A stretch of DNA of 64,000 nucleotides, from assembly GCF_965227735.1 (NCBI RefSeq), contig NZ_OZ245776.1:5952001-6016000 (forward strand). Reading direction: 5' to 3'. Positions within the stretch are counted from its first letter, which is position 1. The number at the start of each line of letters is the position of its first letter. Made by a program: the position numbers and the translations under genes. Source of the DNA: Larkinella sp965227735 (GTDB lineage Bacteria > Bacteroidota > Bacteroidia > Cytophagales > Spirosomataceae). This document shows, piece by piece, positions 1 to 8,810 of this stretch. The notes under the pieces are model-generated. The model was not told the origin of the DNA. It saw only the letters and a list, made by a program, of their open reading frames with translations, and made no database searches.

Positions 1-192
1 TACCAGGTTTCGGAAAATGCGGATGCCCAACGGCTGGCCCTGAGCGATCCGTATTCGTACCTCAATGATGCCTGTGAGTATCTGACGCAGCCCAATCCGA
101 ACAGCCGGATTCGGACGGAGCAGGTGGGTCGGTTGACGCTTCAGGGCGACAAATGGAAGATTACAGAAAAAGCAAAAATTAGATTTATTTAG
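1..192 (+). CDS. C-terminal end of an unrecognised protein (partial)
   Basis: The first 63 codons of the window stay open in frame 1 and end at the TAG at 190-192, so this is the tail of a gene that begins outside the window. The fragment reads as a small polar domain with a final basic stretch (KITEKAKIRFI). I recognise no family. It is in the same direction as the gene at 310, with about 117 bases between them, so they may or may not be co-transcribed. Reading-frame openness and the use of codons like those of its neighbours support it as coding. Confidence 0.6.
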   Translation, partial: YQVSENADAQRLALSDPYSYLNDACEYLTQPNPNSRIRTEQVGRLTLQGDKWKITEKAKIRFI

Positions 193-309
193 TAATTTAA
201 TACCCAGCCCGGATTATTTGGTAACAAGATAGTATTTAATTGAACTATTCTGATAGCCGCTTGCCTTGTAACCGGTCTTCGCTACAATGAACAGGGATTT
301 ACGGAGATC

Positions 310-1341
310 ATGACACTGGAAGAACTACGGGATCGTATTAAAAATGAAGTCGTTCTCTATGAGGGAGAATTGGCCGACTGGCAATGGCGGCAGAAAGGAC
401 TAGTGGCGGAGGCTAATGAACTGGGAATTACGGATTTTACCCGCCTGGTCAACGACATCAGCCGTCAGGTAAACCGTGATTTTGGGAAGATTCTGGATCT
501 GAAAAAGAAGATGGTCACGGTGGCCCTGCAACGTCGGAATCAATTGTCGGAAGCGGACATCAACCAGTTTGTCGCCGAAGCTGAACGGGTGCAGTTGTCG
601 CGGGCTTTTGTAACCGAACAGTGGATTCCGGCTATTCTGGAAGCCCTTCCGGTTTCGTCGGCAAGCGAAGAGGCTGTTTCGCCGGCCAGCTATGGATCGG
701 GTTCGGCTGCTTCACCAGCAAATCCGCAAAATCCGCCCATCCCGGTGCCGGTTGTTGAAAAAGTAGAGTCGGTTCGGCGAAAAATCAAGAGTATTCTGGA
801 CGATTATGACAAGCACATTCAGGCGCAAAGTCTAAAATTTCTGTTCAAAGCCGTTGATTACGATGAAGCGGCACTGGCCGAAGAAATCCGGCTGTATCTG
901 TCGGAGCATTATTACGCATCGGTGAACCCGCCCCGTGGCAATACGCTGAAGGAAAAACTGATTTCGACCGACTGGCGGCACCTGAGCTGGTGGGAAAAGG
1001 AGCAAGCCAAACCGCAACCGGCCGACTATGTGAAAACCCAGACCGGGTATACCACAACGCCGACGAATCCGGCAAACCGGTTTCCCGCACCTGCGGGATC
1101 ATTACCTGGAAACCCGCAGCCGATTTTGCCACCCCCGGTCGTGTCGCCGGAACCGCCTAGAAAAAGCAGCTTTTCGGATGCCGCTCTGATTGGCCTGGCC
1201 ATTTTATCGGCCCTGGTGCTGATCTGGGTGGTGTTGCGGATGACGCGGGGCGAAGAACCGGAGCCGGAACCGACTCGTAAAAGCTCAAAAAAGCAGACGA
1301 GCCAGCGAATAGATGCCTACCACTACCCCAGGGGTTCCTAA
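310..1341 (+). CDS. Hypothetical membrane-anchored protein with a domain shared with the next gene
   Basis: A 343-residue protein of unknown function. Residues 1-115 are helical and charged. A Ser/Pro/Ala-rich linker follows, then a domain at about 155-235 starting VRRKIKSILDDYDKHI and containing LISTDWR. That domain recurs at the N-terminus of the next gene. A second Pro-rich linker leads to a single membrane helix at about 290-312 (ALIGLAILSALVLIWVVLR) and a short basic tail. There is no signal peptide, so the long N-terminal part is probably cytoplasmic. The start ATG at 310 overlaps the stop of an eight-codon reading frame beginning at 287 (ATGA overlap), which could couple translation. 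The shared domain is seen directly; no function can be assigned. Confidence 0.75.
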   Translation: MTLEELRDRIKNEVVLYEGELADWQWRQKGLVAEANELGITDFTRLVNDISRQVNRDFGKILDLKKKMVTVALQRRNQLSEADINQFVAEAERVQLSRAFVTEQWIPAILEALPVSSASEEAVSPASYGSGSAASPANPQNPPIPVPVVEKVESVRRKIKSILDDYDKHIQAQSLKFLFKAVDYDEAALAEEIRLYLSEHYYASVNPPRGNTLKEKLISTDWRHLSWWEKEQAKPQPADYVKTQTGYTTTPTNPANRFPAPAGSLPGNPQPILPPPVVSPEPPRKSSFSDAALIGLAILSALVLIWVVLRMTRGEEPEPEPTRKSSKKQTSQRIDAYHYPRGS

Positions 1342-1556
1342 GGTGCTAATGTCCTTGAGACCCTGAAATCATTTCCGGGCGCGGTTGGAATTAGATACCG
1401 AATGATCAAAAAAATAAACAGACACAGGCTGTGTGTGTTGACTGAATGAACGATCGTAGCCGATTACGTAAAAAATTAGGAAGATTAGATTGACTTTTCG
1501 TAACTTTTGAGAGTCTTAAAAGAATGGCTTTCCTCGTTTACTAACTGCAGCATGAA

Positions 1557-2414
1557 ATGATCGATACCATTCGTCAGAAAATACAGGAGATTTTTGGCCC
1601 TTACGACCGGCACGTGCCAGCCCACGTGATCAACCGGTTGTTTGTTGCTATTCCGTCCGATGAAACTACCTTGACGCAGGAAATCATGGGATACCTGCTT
1701 GAACATAATTACGAAGCCCTCGAAACGCCTAAGGGTCAATCGCTTCGGGAGCAGCTTATTTCGACCGATTGGCGGCAAAAAGAAGCAAAATCGTGGATGG
1801 CTGAGCCTCAGCAACCCGTGACTGCACTAACCGGCGATGTGTCGGTTCACCCCATATCCACGCCATTCAGCCAGTCTAATAAAGTATTGATTGCGCTGGT
1901 GATCGTTTTTGTAAGCATTTTACTGTGGCTTTGGAAAGGAAAATTGACAGAAATCGATAGCGGAGCCGGGCGCGATGAGGTGGCTGAACTGGAACAAACC
2001 CGGAGCAGTGGTGCCGTTCAGGTCAGAGAGACCATTCGCCAGCCCAGTGCAGGTAAAACGGAAAAGAAAACCGCGCCGTTGTCCGCCGAACCCCTCGCAA
2101 AAAACACTAATCCTCTTCTTACGCCCACCGAAATCGGTCCAACTCCCGTTCCCGCTGCTTCGGAAACAGTCGAACCGGCAACGGCTGTCCAAACAAAACC
2201 GTATGATTCGGTCGATAATCGGGTGGGTGATTTTGGGTTACGGGCAGCCCGCAAGGGGGGGAAATGGGGCTATGTCGATCAAAAGGACAAGTGGCACATC
2301 GACCCGGTGTATGACGACGTGACCCCTTTCCTGAACGGGAAGGCAACGGTTGTTCTGGATGGCCAGCAGATTGTGGTTGACCGGGACGGAGGGCGCATTC
2401 GGGACGACAACTAA
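1557..2414 (+). CDS. Hypothetical membrane protein with shared N-terminal domain and a WG-type repeat
   Basis: A 285-residue protein. Residues 1-80 (IRQKIQEIFGPYDRHV, later LISTDWRQKE) match the middle domain of the preceding gene in order and spacing. A membrane helix lies at about 105-125 (VLIALVIVFVSILLWLW). A polar linker follows, and the C-terminus has one WG-like repeat (GKWGYVDQKDKW, then DPVYDDVTPFLNGKA), a beta-rich motif common in Bacteroidota surface and periplasmic proteins. The N-terminal domain would be cytoplasmic and the WG part outside. The ATG at 1557 is the only sensible start, because an ATG at 1551 meets a stop at once. The gene ends convergently with the next one, sharing four bases. 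Confidence 0.75.
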   Translation: MIDTIRQKIQEIFGPYDRHVPAHVINRLFVAIPSDETTLTQEIMGYLLEHNYEALETPKGQSLREQLISTDWRQKEAKSWMAEPQQPVTALTGDVSVHPISTPFSQSNKVLIALVIVFVSILLWLWKGKLTEIDSGAGRDEVAELEQTRSSGAVQVRETIRQPSAGKTEKKTAPLSAEPLAKNTNPLLTPTEIGPTPVPAASETVEPATAVQTKPYDSVDNRVGDFGLRAARKGGKWGYVDQKDKWHIDPVYDDVTPFLNGKATVVLDGQQIVVDRDGGRIRDDN

Positions 2415-3121
2415 CGCGTACCAGCTCCGGCGCTCACCGTCAGGTTCCGAAACTGCGTGCCGTCGGTCGTCGAAACAAAGCCGATGCCGTTGCCCTGATA
2501 CTGCCGGAACTGGTACGGACTGGTCGGTATTTCCCGCCCGTTGAGGTAAAAGTGAATCTGCTCCCCTTTTTTGCGAACCGTCAGCGTATTCTTTGTCGTT
2601 GAGAGCGGAATGCCCGCCGGTACATAATCTCCCCGCATGTAGATGGTGTAGCTCAATCCGTTGATCACGTATTTGACGGACACCTGGTTCTTGTTGTTGA
2701 TCCGAAAATGGCAATAATTTAACGAGTCTTTGACCCCGATCAGCAATCCGGCGTCGGGAATGATGCCACCGGGACCAGCCAGATCGACCTGGACCATGAA
2801 GGTATCCAGTTTGTTCAGATTGAGGGCCGTCGGAATCGAAACATAGCTAAAGGCGGATGCCGGTGAATCATCGGCCTGCTTGTAGATGTGGTAGGCGTTC
2901 TGGGACATGTCGTATCCGTAAGCCCCCCGTCGGCCAATGAGCCAGCGGTTCCGGTTATCCGTAAAATTTTCCGTAAAGAGCGGTCTGGAACCGGATGCCG
3001 AATTTTTTGCCTTGATTTTCACGTGGACCCACGAACCGGACGCCGAATAGACCCCAACCTGCGCCTGGCTTTCTTCCAGCAGACTGATCAGAACTCCCAA
3101 AATGAGTGCGAAACGCATCAT
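2411..3121 (-). CDS. Secreted protein with a concanavalin/LamG-like fold
   Basis: A 236-residue protein when started at the ATG at 3121, giving MMRFALILGVLISLLEESQAQ, a clean Sec signal peptide; a longer frame reaches 3157 but would precede it with non-hydrophobic residues. The mature part (FTENFTDNRNRW, then a run of strands with FMVQVDLAGPG and HFYLNGREI) looks like the beta-sandwich of laminin-G or DUF1080-type carbohydrate-binding domains. No catalytic residues are evident. It lies 10 bases after the stop of the upstream gene, so the two are probably one transcription unit. Its TAG shares bases 2411-2414 with the TAA of the converging gene. The fold is inferred from pattern, not demonstrated. 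Confidence 0.7.
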   Translation of the reverse strand: MMRFALILGVLISLLEESQAQVGVYSASGSWVHVKIKAKNSASGSRPLFTENFTDNRNRWLIGRRGAYGYDMSQNAYHIYKQADDSPASAFSYVSIPTALNLNKLDTFMVQVDLAGPGGIIPDAGLLIGVKDSLNYCHFRINNKNQVSVKYVINGLSYTIYMRGDYVPAGIPLSTTKNTLTVRKKGEQIHFYLNGREIPTSPYQFRQYQGNGIGFVSTTDGTQFRNLTVSAGAGTR

Positions 3122-3131
3122 ACCGTAGTCG

Positions 3132-3974
3132 TTAAAATTTGTAGTGGAACACCGCAACCGGATACCCGGACTGGTAGCCGGGTTTCAAACTGATTTTCGG
3201 TTCGGCGGTCTTGATGCGCTGCTTCTGGTTGCGTACGCCTTTGATCAATGTGGCCACAATGTCCGTCACCCAGATGGCTCCCGACAGGCGGGTGGCAATC
3301 ATATACCGGTGGTGATGGTCGTTCGCACTGTCGTAAAACGGTTGTGCGGCTGTGCGGTTGCGTTGCTGTTCATACAGCGCGTAGTCGTCGCGCGACTTTT
3401 TACGTTCCATAAAACCATAAAGCATCAGGCCGTAGCAGGTAGCCGTAATGCCCAGCCGGTGGCCAATAACGGGTTTAGGCGACTGCACAAAAATATTACC
3501 AACGCCGGGGGCAATCACCGACAGCAAGGCGAATTCGGGTCCACCGGGCCGGTATTTCTTTTTTGGAAGATCGATGGGCGTTTCGGTTACGGACTCGGTC
3601 GGTTTTCGCACGGCCCCCGGAATGACTTTGACCAGCAGGGTAGCCCGGATATTTTCATCCAGCTCAAATCCGTTTTCCTGGGCTCTCCAGACGATGCGCC
3701 GGTTGGTACCGGGCGAAACATCCTGCCCCCAATCGCCGGAAATAAACTGCGGAGCGGGGTTCAGGACGCCGTTAATCTGGCTGCGAAGGCGGAAATAGAC
3801 GGAATCGGCCGGTTGGTTTCCGGTAATGTCGTACAGGATTTCGACCGACGATTCTTCGATCACATTGATGCGAATATTGGTTACAGCAACCTGACTGACA
3901 GCGGGTAACGCAGGCAGCGCCAGAAAGAAAGCAACCCATCGTTTCAGCCAGAAAAGAACATATTGCTGATGCAT
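3132..3974 (-). CDS. Exported protein with beta-sandwich domain and membrane segments
   Basis: A 280-residue protein with an N-terminal signal sequence (WVAFFLALPALPAVSQ). Residues 28-118 form a beta-sandwich of the pattern I-N-V-x-x-x-SVEILYDITG, then SGDWGQDVSPG and RRIVWRAQE. I recognise this arrangement from many Bacteroidota exported proteins that accompany caspase or SUMF1 genes. The same pattern opens the protein at 23913. The C-terminal half has two apolar stretches (FALLSVIAPGVGNIFV and GITATCYGLMLYGFM) and a third near ATRLSGAIWVTDIVATLI, suggesting membrane association. It stands between a PKD lipoprotein upstream and a LamG-like protein downstream, with short gaps, so the three are likely co-transcribed. 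Function unknown. Confidence 0.7.
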   Translation of the reverse strand: MHQQYVLFWLKRWVAFFLALPALPAVSQVAVTNIRINVIEESSVEILYDITGNQPADSVYFRLRSQINGVLNPAPQFISGDWGQDVSPGTNRRIVWRAQENGFELDENIRATLLVKVIPGAVRKPTESVTETPIDLPKKKYRPGGPEFALLSVIAPGVGNIFVQSPKPVIGHRLGITATCYGLMLYGFMERKKSRDDYALYEQQRNRTAAQPFYDSANDHHHRYMIATRLSGAIWVTDIVATLIKGVRNQKQRIKTAEPKISLKPGYQSGYPVAVFHYKF

Positions 3975-3988
3975 AACGGAGAAGAAGG

Positions 3989-4321
3989 CTAATTGGTGAC
4001 AGTAACCAGGCGCGAAACGGAAAGCTTATCGTCGCATTGGTTCGCGAGAACCATCGTTACGTTGTAGGTGCCGGGTTTCTCGTAAAAAACCGTAAACTGA
4101 TTCCCGGAGCGATTGCGCCCATCGCCCAAATCCCAGCCTACTGCTCCTATATCACCTTTCTTATTTTCCAGAAAAAAAGTAACTTCCAGTTTGGCAGCCG
4201 TAAAACCGATGGTTCCTTCAGGTTTTTCACAGATCGGAAAATTCTTTTGATCCAGGTCAAACGGTTCGCAGGCGGCACAGCACAGGCTGATCAGAACCAG
4301 CGCAACAAAGACTTTTATCAT
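3989..4321 (-). CDS. Small PKD-domain lipoprotein
   Basis: A 110-residue protein with a lipoprotein signal (MIKVFVALVLISLCCAAC, lipobox ending in Cys18). The mature part is one PKD-like beta-sandwich, marked by VGWDLGDGRNRSGNQFT and the characteristic FYEKPGTYNVTMV. PKD domains are extracellular protein- or glycan-binding modules. It is the first gene of the minus-strand set ending at 2411; 14 bases separate its stop from the next start. Upstream lies the divergent promoter region of the large histidine kinase. Confidence 0.75.
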   Translation of the reverse strand: MIKVFVALVLISLCCAACEPFDLDQKNFPICEKPEGTIGFTAAKLEVTFFLENKKGDIGAVGWDLGDGRNRSGNQFTVFYEKPGTYNVTMVLANQCDDKLSVSRLVTVTN

Positions 4322-4547
4322 GGTCGTTCAAAAGGCTTGCGAAACTAATCAAATTAACAGAAATGCCCTTCCAAAATAATGCCATTCCGATAAGCAAACA
4401 AACGTTTATCACATTGCCGGTATTTTTTTGTAAATTTATTCTGTATTGTTGCCGTGTTTCAGGGATGACAGCCTGTCTGAAAACCGCGTTTCGGACGGCG
4501 CCCGAAAGCCTGAAACATGCCGAATTCCAAACACCCACACATTGATA

Positions 4548-7500
4548 ATGTCCTGGACTGCGAAAACAAAAAATGAGCTGGTCGCCGAGATTCGGCGGTT
4601 GAGCAAAGAAGTCGATATCCGGAACTCCCTGGACGGGAGTTCACAACTACCCCATGCGTCGGTTTTCGACGTCAGCAAAACGGTTGATCAATTGAATCTC
4701 ATCGGGTTGACGATTGAGAAAGACGGTACGGTGACTTTTTGTAACCAGTATACGCTACGGATCACGGCCTGGCAACCGACCGATGTCATCGGAAAAAACT
4801 TCTTCGAGATTTTCATTCCGGCGGGCGAGCGGGTGCAGATGCAGCGGGATTTCGACGATGCCATTGCGCGCGGGGGCGTGGTGGAGCAAAAAGAAATCAA
4901 CCTGCTGGCCAAGAGTGGTGCCGTGCGAAATGTTCAGTTGAACTCGTTCATTATCAATACCGTAGCCGATCATACGGCGGTTCCATCGTACACCTTCATT
5001 GGCGAAGACGTTACCAATAAAAAGCGTGTTGCTTCGGCCCTGTCGTATTCCAATTCGCAGTTGCAGGATCTGGTGGATAACACCAGTGACCTGATTCAAC
5101 TGGTGACGCTCGATGGCAAATTTATGTTTGTCAACCGGGCCTGGCGCGAGGTGCTGGAATACAGTTCCGACGAAATTGCCTCGCTGACGTTGCAGGATGT
5201 CCTGCACCCCGATTATGCCGAAAGCACGCTTATGCGGCTGCAACGCGTGCGGGATGGGGAGAAATTTCCGTATTTCGAGACGGTTTTTCAGAGTAAGAAA
5301 GGCAAAACCGTCTTTGTGTCGGGCAGCGTCAACTGCCGCTACGACCAGGGAAAACCGACCGCGTACCGGTGCATTCTGCACAACATTACGAGCCGCATCC
5401 GTGCAGAAAAGGCCCAGAAACTCTATTACAGCATTGCCAACTGGACGCTCAACGCGCCGAATCTGGACGAGTTATACCAGAATATTCACGATGAACTGAG
5501 CAACATCATCGATGCCCGGAATTTTTTTATTGCACTATATGACCAGAGTAAAAGCTTTTTGTATTTCCCGTATTACGTCGACGAATATTTTACGGGAATG
5601 CGGTTTACGAAACGCAGGCTGGGCAATGGCCTGACCGAATATGCCATCCGCGCCAACCGCCCGCTGTTTCTCTATGAGCAGGATATTCAGCAACTGGCCG
5701 ACACACAGAATCTCTACCTCTACGGGCAAATTCCGAAAGCCATGCTTTGCGTTCCGCTCCGGATTGGCGACCGGATTACGGGGATTATCGGTGTGAAAGC
5801 CTATGACAAGGCCGATACCTACAATATCCGTGATCTGGAATTGCTCGAATTTATCTCGGGACAGGTGGCGCTGGCCATTGCCCGGAAGCAGGATGAAGCC
5901 GCCATCAACAAGCAAACCGCCCGGCTCAATGCGATTTTTGACAGCAGTTCCCACCTGATCTGGTCGGTCAACAAAAGCTTCCAGTTAACGTCGTTCAACC
6001 GGAATTATACGCGGCTGATCGAAAACCAATTGGGCGAAATTCCGCAGTTGAACGTGACGACCGAAAAGCTGGGCTGGCGGATCATCGGGGCCGAAAACCG
6101 GCGGTTGCTGGAAGAAAAATACCGGCTGGCGTTCCGGGGATTGCCGCAAACCGTCGAACTGCACTACCAGACCATCAAAAGTGAAGCCTGGCTGGAGGTG
6201 CACCTGAATCCGATTCTGCTGTCGGGGGGCGTCATCGAGGAGGTGTCGGGGATTGCCCGCGACATCACCGCCCGGAAACGGACGGAACTGGAACTGCGCG
6301 GCAGCGAAGAAAAATTCCGGGGTATTTTCGTCAACCTTCAGGACATTTATTGCCGTGTCGATCGCGAAGGGCTCGTCACGATGATCAGCCCGTCGGTTTT
6401 GAAACGAACCGGCTACACACCCGAAGAGGTTATGGGACAGCCGATTACCAACTTCATCGATAAGCAGGATATTCGCCGGGCGCTCGTGCGCCTGATTCGC
6501 AACAAAAGCCTGCGAAACTTTGAGGCCACGCTGCACCGGAAGGATGGGACGGTCCGGCAGATCATGCTCAACATGTTGACGCTGAACGATAAAAATGGTC
6601 GGGTTGATGAAGTGGCCGCCCTGGCCCGCGACATCACCGAGCTGAAGCGCAACGCTCAGGAACTGATGAAGGCCAAAGACGAAGCCGAGCGGTCGCTGAA
6701 AGTAAAGGAGCGGTTTTTGGCCAACATGAGCCACGAAATCCGGACGCCAATGAACGGCGTAATCGGCATGATCGACCTGCTGAACGATACGCCCCTGGAT
6801 CAGGATCAGAAGGATTATGTGCAAACGATCAAGAAGTCCTCGGAAACGCTGCTGAACATCCTGAATGATATTCTGGATTTGTCGAAAATTGAAGCCGGGA
6901 AGATGGTTTTGCATGAAGCACCCATTTTGTTCCAGGAGGTTTTTGACAAACTGGTGTCGCTTTTTGGGCAGCAGGCCAGCGTGAAAGGCAACAAACTGAG
7001 TTACCACCTGGACGAAAAACTGCCCCGGTTTGTGATTGCCGATCAGACGCGGCTCTTGCAGATTCTGTCTAATCTGACCTCAAATGCCATTAAGTTTACC
7101 GAAAATGGTGCGGTGACGGTCGAGGCTTCGCTGGTCAGCAGGAAGGGCAAGTTCAACCGGATCAAGGTGGAGGTGAAGGATTCGGGCATCGGGATTGCAA
7201 AAGACGATCTGGGCCTTCTATTCAATTCATTCAGCCAGGTCGAAATGTCGTCGCGCAAGTCTTTCGGCGGAACGGGGCTCGGTCTGGCCATCTCGAAGGA
7301 ATTGGCGGCTCTGATGAAAGGAACGATTGGCGTTGAATCGGTGACCGGGAAGGGGAGTACCTTCTGGTTTACCATTGAATTGAAAGAAACCCTGATCAGC
7401 CCCACAAACCAGAAGTCCGATCAGGCCGAAATTTCGTTGCAGAATGTGTTCATCGATCATCATCCGTATTTATTACTGGTCGATGACAACGCGGTAAACC

Positions 7501-8270
7501 GTAAGGTGGCGACCGAAATCCTAAAAAAATCGGGCTGCCAGGTCGAAACCGCATCGAGCGGGCAGGAAGCCATCGATAAAGTGACGATAGCCATGGCCGA
7601 AAACGGCAAACCGTATGAGCTGATTTTCATGGATATTCAGATGCCGGATATGGACGGGGTGGAGACAACGGTGAAACTGCGCAGTCTGTTCGGGACGCAG
7701 TTGCCACCGGTGATTGCCATGACGGCTTATTCGATGCGCGAAGACCGGGATCGTTTTCTGAGCCAGGGGCTTGATGACTACATTGCCAAACCGATTCGGG
7801 CCCAGAGCCTGATTTCCAAAGTGAAAGAAACCGTAGATGCCCGCAAGGATTTTAGAGAAGCAGCCCAGATGCGCTCCAAACAACTGGAAACCATCCGCGA
7901 ACAGGAGATGCCGATGGTCGACACCGAGATTATTGGTCAATTGGAGCAGGTGGGTGGCTGGGATCTGGTGACGTCGATTTACGAAGATTTCGAAATCGAA
8001 GCGACCACGCTGGTTCAGGAATCGCTCGATGCCTTTGCCATTGGCGATATTCCAACCGTCAAAAGCCATCTGCACACGCTCAAAGGCAGTGCCGGAACCA
8101 TTGGTGTGGCCCGCATGGCACAGATAGCCCGGGAAGCCGAAGGCAAGCTAAAGGTGAGTGACAGCAGTACCCTGGGCGATGATCTGCGCTTGCTCGATAA
8201 AGAATTCAAATTGTTTTTAAGCGAATATAAAAATACACTTGAAAAGCTGGTCGCTGAAAAAGCCGGCTAA
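4548..8270 (+). CDS. Hybrid sensor histidine kinase, PAS-PAS-GAF-PAS-PAS-HisKA-HATPase-REC-Hpt
   Basis: A cytoplasmic-looking sensor of 1240 residues with no membrane helix. Order of domains: a short coiled coil, two PAS domains (about 45-165 and 175-300), a GAF domain (about 305-460), two more PAS domains (about 465-710), a kinase core, a receiver and a phosphotransfer domain. The H-box is NMSHEIRTPMNG with His729; the N-box is NLTSNAIKFT; G boxes are DSGIGIA and GGTGLGLA. The receiver aspartate is Asp1029 (FMDIQMPDMDG) and the Hpt histidine is His1176 (HTLKGSAGTIG). All phosphorelay residues are present, so His-Asp-His transfer is complete within one chain, and an external receiver must be the output. 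I prefer the ATG at 4548 (MSWTAKTKNELVAEI) over an upstream frame start at 4446, which would add a 34-residue polar leader. RidA follows after 11 bases. Confidence 0.93.
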   Translation: MSWTAKTKNELVAEIRRLSKEVDIRNSLDGSSQLPHASVFDVSKTVDQLNLIGLTIEKDGTVTFCNQYTLRITAWQPTDVIGKNFFEIFIPAGERVQMQRDFDDAIARGGVVEQKEINLLAKSGAVRNVQLNSFIINTVADHTAVPSYTFIGEDVTNKKRVASALSYSNSQLQDLVDNTSDLIQLVTLDGKFMFVNRAWREVLEYSSDEIASLTLQDVLHPDYAESTLMRLQRVRDGEKFPYFETVFQSKKGKTVFVSGSVNCRYDQGKPTAYRCILHNITSRIRAEKAQKLYYSIANWTLNAPNLDELYQNIHDELSNIIDARNFFIALYDQSKSFLYFPYYVDEYFTGMRFTKRRLGNGLTEYAIRANRPLFLYEQDIQQLADTQNLYLYGQIPKAMLCVPLRIGDRITGIIGVKAYDKADTYNIRDLELLEFISGQVALAIARKQDEAAINKQTARLNAIFDSSSHLIWSVNKSFQLTSFNRNYTRLIENQLGEIPQLNVTTEKLGWRIIGAENRRLLEEKYRLAFRGLPQTVELHYQTIKSEAWLEVHLNPILLSGGVIEEVSGIARDITARKRTELELRGSEEKFRGIFVNLQDIYCRVDREGLVTMISPSVLKRTGYTPEEVMGQPITNFIDKQDIRRALVRLIRNKSLRNFEATLHRKDGTVRQIMLNMLTLNDKNGRVDEVAALARDITELKRNAQELMKAKDEAERSLKVKERFLANMSHEIRTPMNGVIGMIDLLNDTPLDQDQKDYVQTIKKSSETLLNILNDILDLSKIEAGKMVLHEAPILFQEVFDKLVSLFGQQASVKGNKLSYHLDEKLPRFVIADQTRLLQILSNLTSNAIKFTENGAVTVEASLVSRKGKFNRIKVEVKDSGIGIAKDDLGLLFNSFSQVEMSSRKSFGGTGLGLAISKELAALMKGTIGVESVTGKGSTFWFTIELKETLISPTNQKSDQAEISLQNVFIDHHPYLLLVDDNAVNRKVATEILKKSGCQVETASSGQEAIDKVTIAMAENGKPYELIFMDIQMPDMDGVETTVKLRSLFGTQLPPVIAMTAYSMREDRDRFLSQGLDDYIAKPIRAQSLISKVKETVDARKDFREAAQMRSKQLETIREQEMPMVDTEIIGQLEQVGGWDLVTSIYEDFEIEATTLVQESLDAFAIGDIPTVKSHLHTLKGSAGTIGVARMAQIAREAEGKLKVSDSSTLGDDLRLLDKEFKLFLSEYKNTLEKLVAEKAG

Positions 8271-8281
8271 ATGATAAACTT

Positions 8282-8677
8282 ATGTCTTCTCGTCAACTCA
8301 TTTCTTCCGGCACACCCTGGGAGCCGGTGGTCGGTTACAGCCGTGCCGTTCGCGTCGGCAATCTGATCGAAATTTCGGGCACCACCGCCATGAACGGCGA
8401 CCAATTGATCGGTCGTGACAACATTTACGAACAAACCCGGTTTATATTGCAAAAAATCAGCGGAGTGCTGGCGGAGGCCGGTGCAACGCTGAACGACGTG
8501 GTGCGTACACGGATGTACGTTACTGACATTTCAAAATGGGAAGATGTGGGGCGGGCACATGGTGAGTTTTTTAGGGATATTCGGCCCGCAACTTCCATGG
8601 TGGAAGTAAGTGCTTTAATCGATGCTGAATTGTTGATTGAGATTGAAGTAACGGCATTTCTGAACTCTGGTAATTGA
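8282..8677 (+). CDS. RidA/YjgF/UK114 family protein
   Basis: A 131-residue protein of the RidA superfamily, which hydrolyses reactive enamine/imine intermediates released by PLP enzymes. The family pattern is clear: an N-terminal G-Y-S-R-A-V-R-V segment, then ISGTTAM, then ILAEAGATLNDVVRTRMYVTD, and a C-terminal RPATSMVEVSALIDAELLIE that includes the conserved arginine before the PAT/S motif. Length is normal for the family. It lies 11 bases after the hybrid kinase and is probably on the same transcript, an unusual partnership. The subfamily cannot be set from sequence alone. Confidence 0.88.
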   Translation: MSSRQLISSGTPWEPVVGYSRAVRVGNLIEISGTTAMNGDQLIGRDNIYEQTRFILQKISGVLAEAGATLNDVVRTRMYVTDISKWEDVGRAHGEFFRDIRPATSMVEVSALIDAELLIEIEVTAFLNSGN

Positions 8678-8713
8678 CTTGATTCCAAATTAAAAATCAT
8701 TTTTCAGAACCCA

Positions 8714-8744
8714 TTCCATCTTAATTTTTAATGCTGTATTTTTG
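8714..8744 (+). promoter_or_regulatory. Candidate Bacteroidota promoter for the HxlR gene
   Basis: TATTTTTG at 8737-8744 fits the Bacteroidota -7 consensus TAnnTTTG exactly. A TTC at 8714-8716, 20 bases upstream, is one base off the TTG of the -33 element. A start near 8750 would leave a leader of about 60 bases before the ATG at 8811. Confidence 0.45.
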
Positions 8745-8774
8745 CTTCGTTTGCACATAATAATCTATTAATCA

Positions 8775-8787
8775 GTGGGTTACCCAC
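8775..8787. promoter_or_regulatory. Palindrome between promoter and HxlR start, candidate operator
   Basis: GTGGGTTACCCAC is a perfect odd palindrome (six-base arms around one T). It overlaps a second dyad, TTACC and GGTAA separated by eight bases. It lies between the candidate -7 element and the start codon, where an autoregulatory HxlR dimer could bind. Binding is inferred. Confidence 0.35.
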
Positions 8788-8810
8788 CAAAAGGTAAGTA
8801 TTGTTAACGA

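Noticed and set aside
5985..7007. A 340-codon open frame opposite the hybrid kinase
   Set aside because: Antisense shadow of conserved PAS and HisKA regions.
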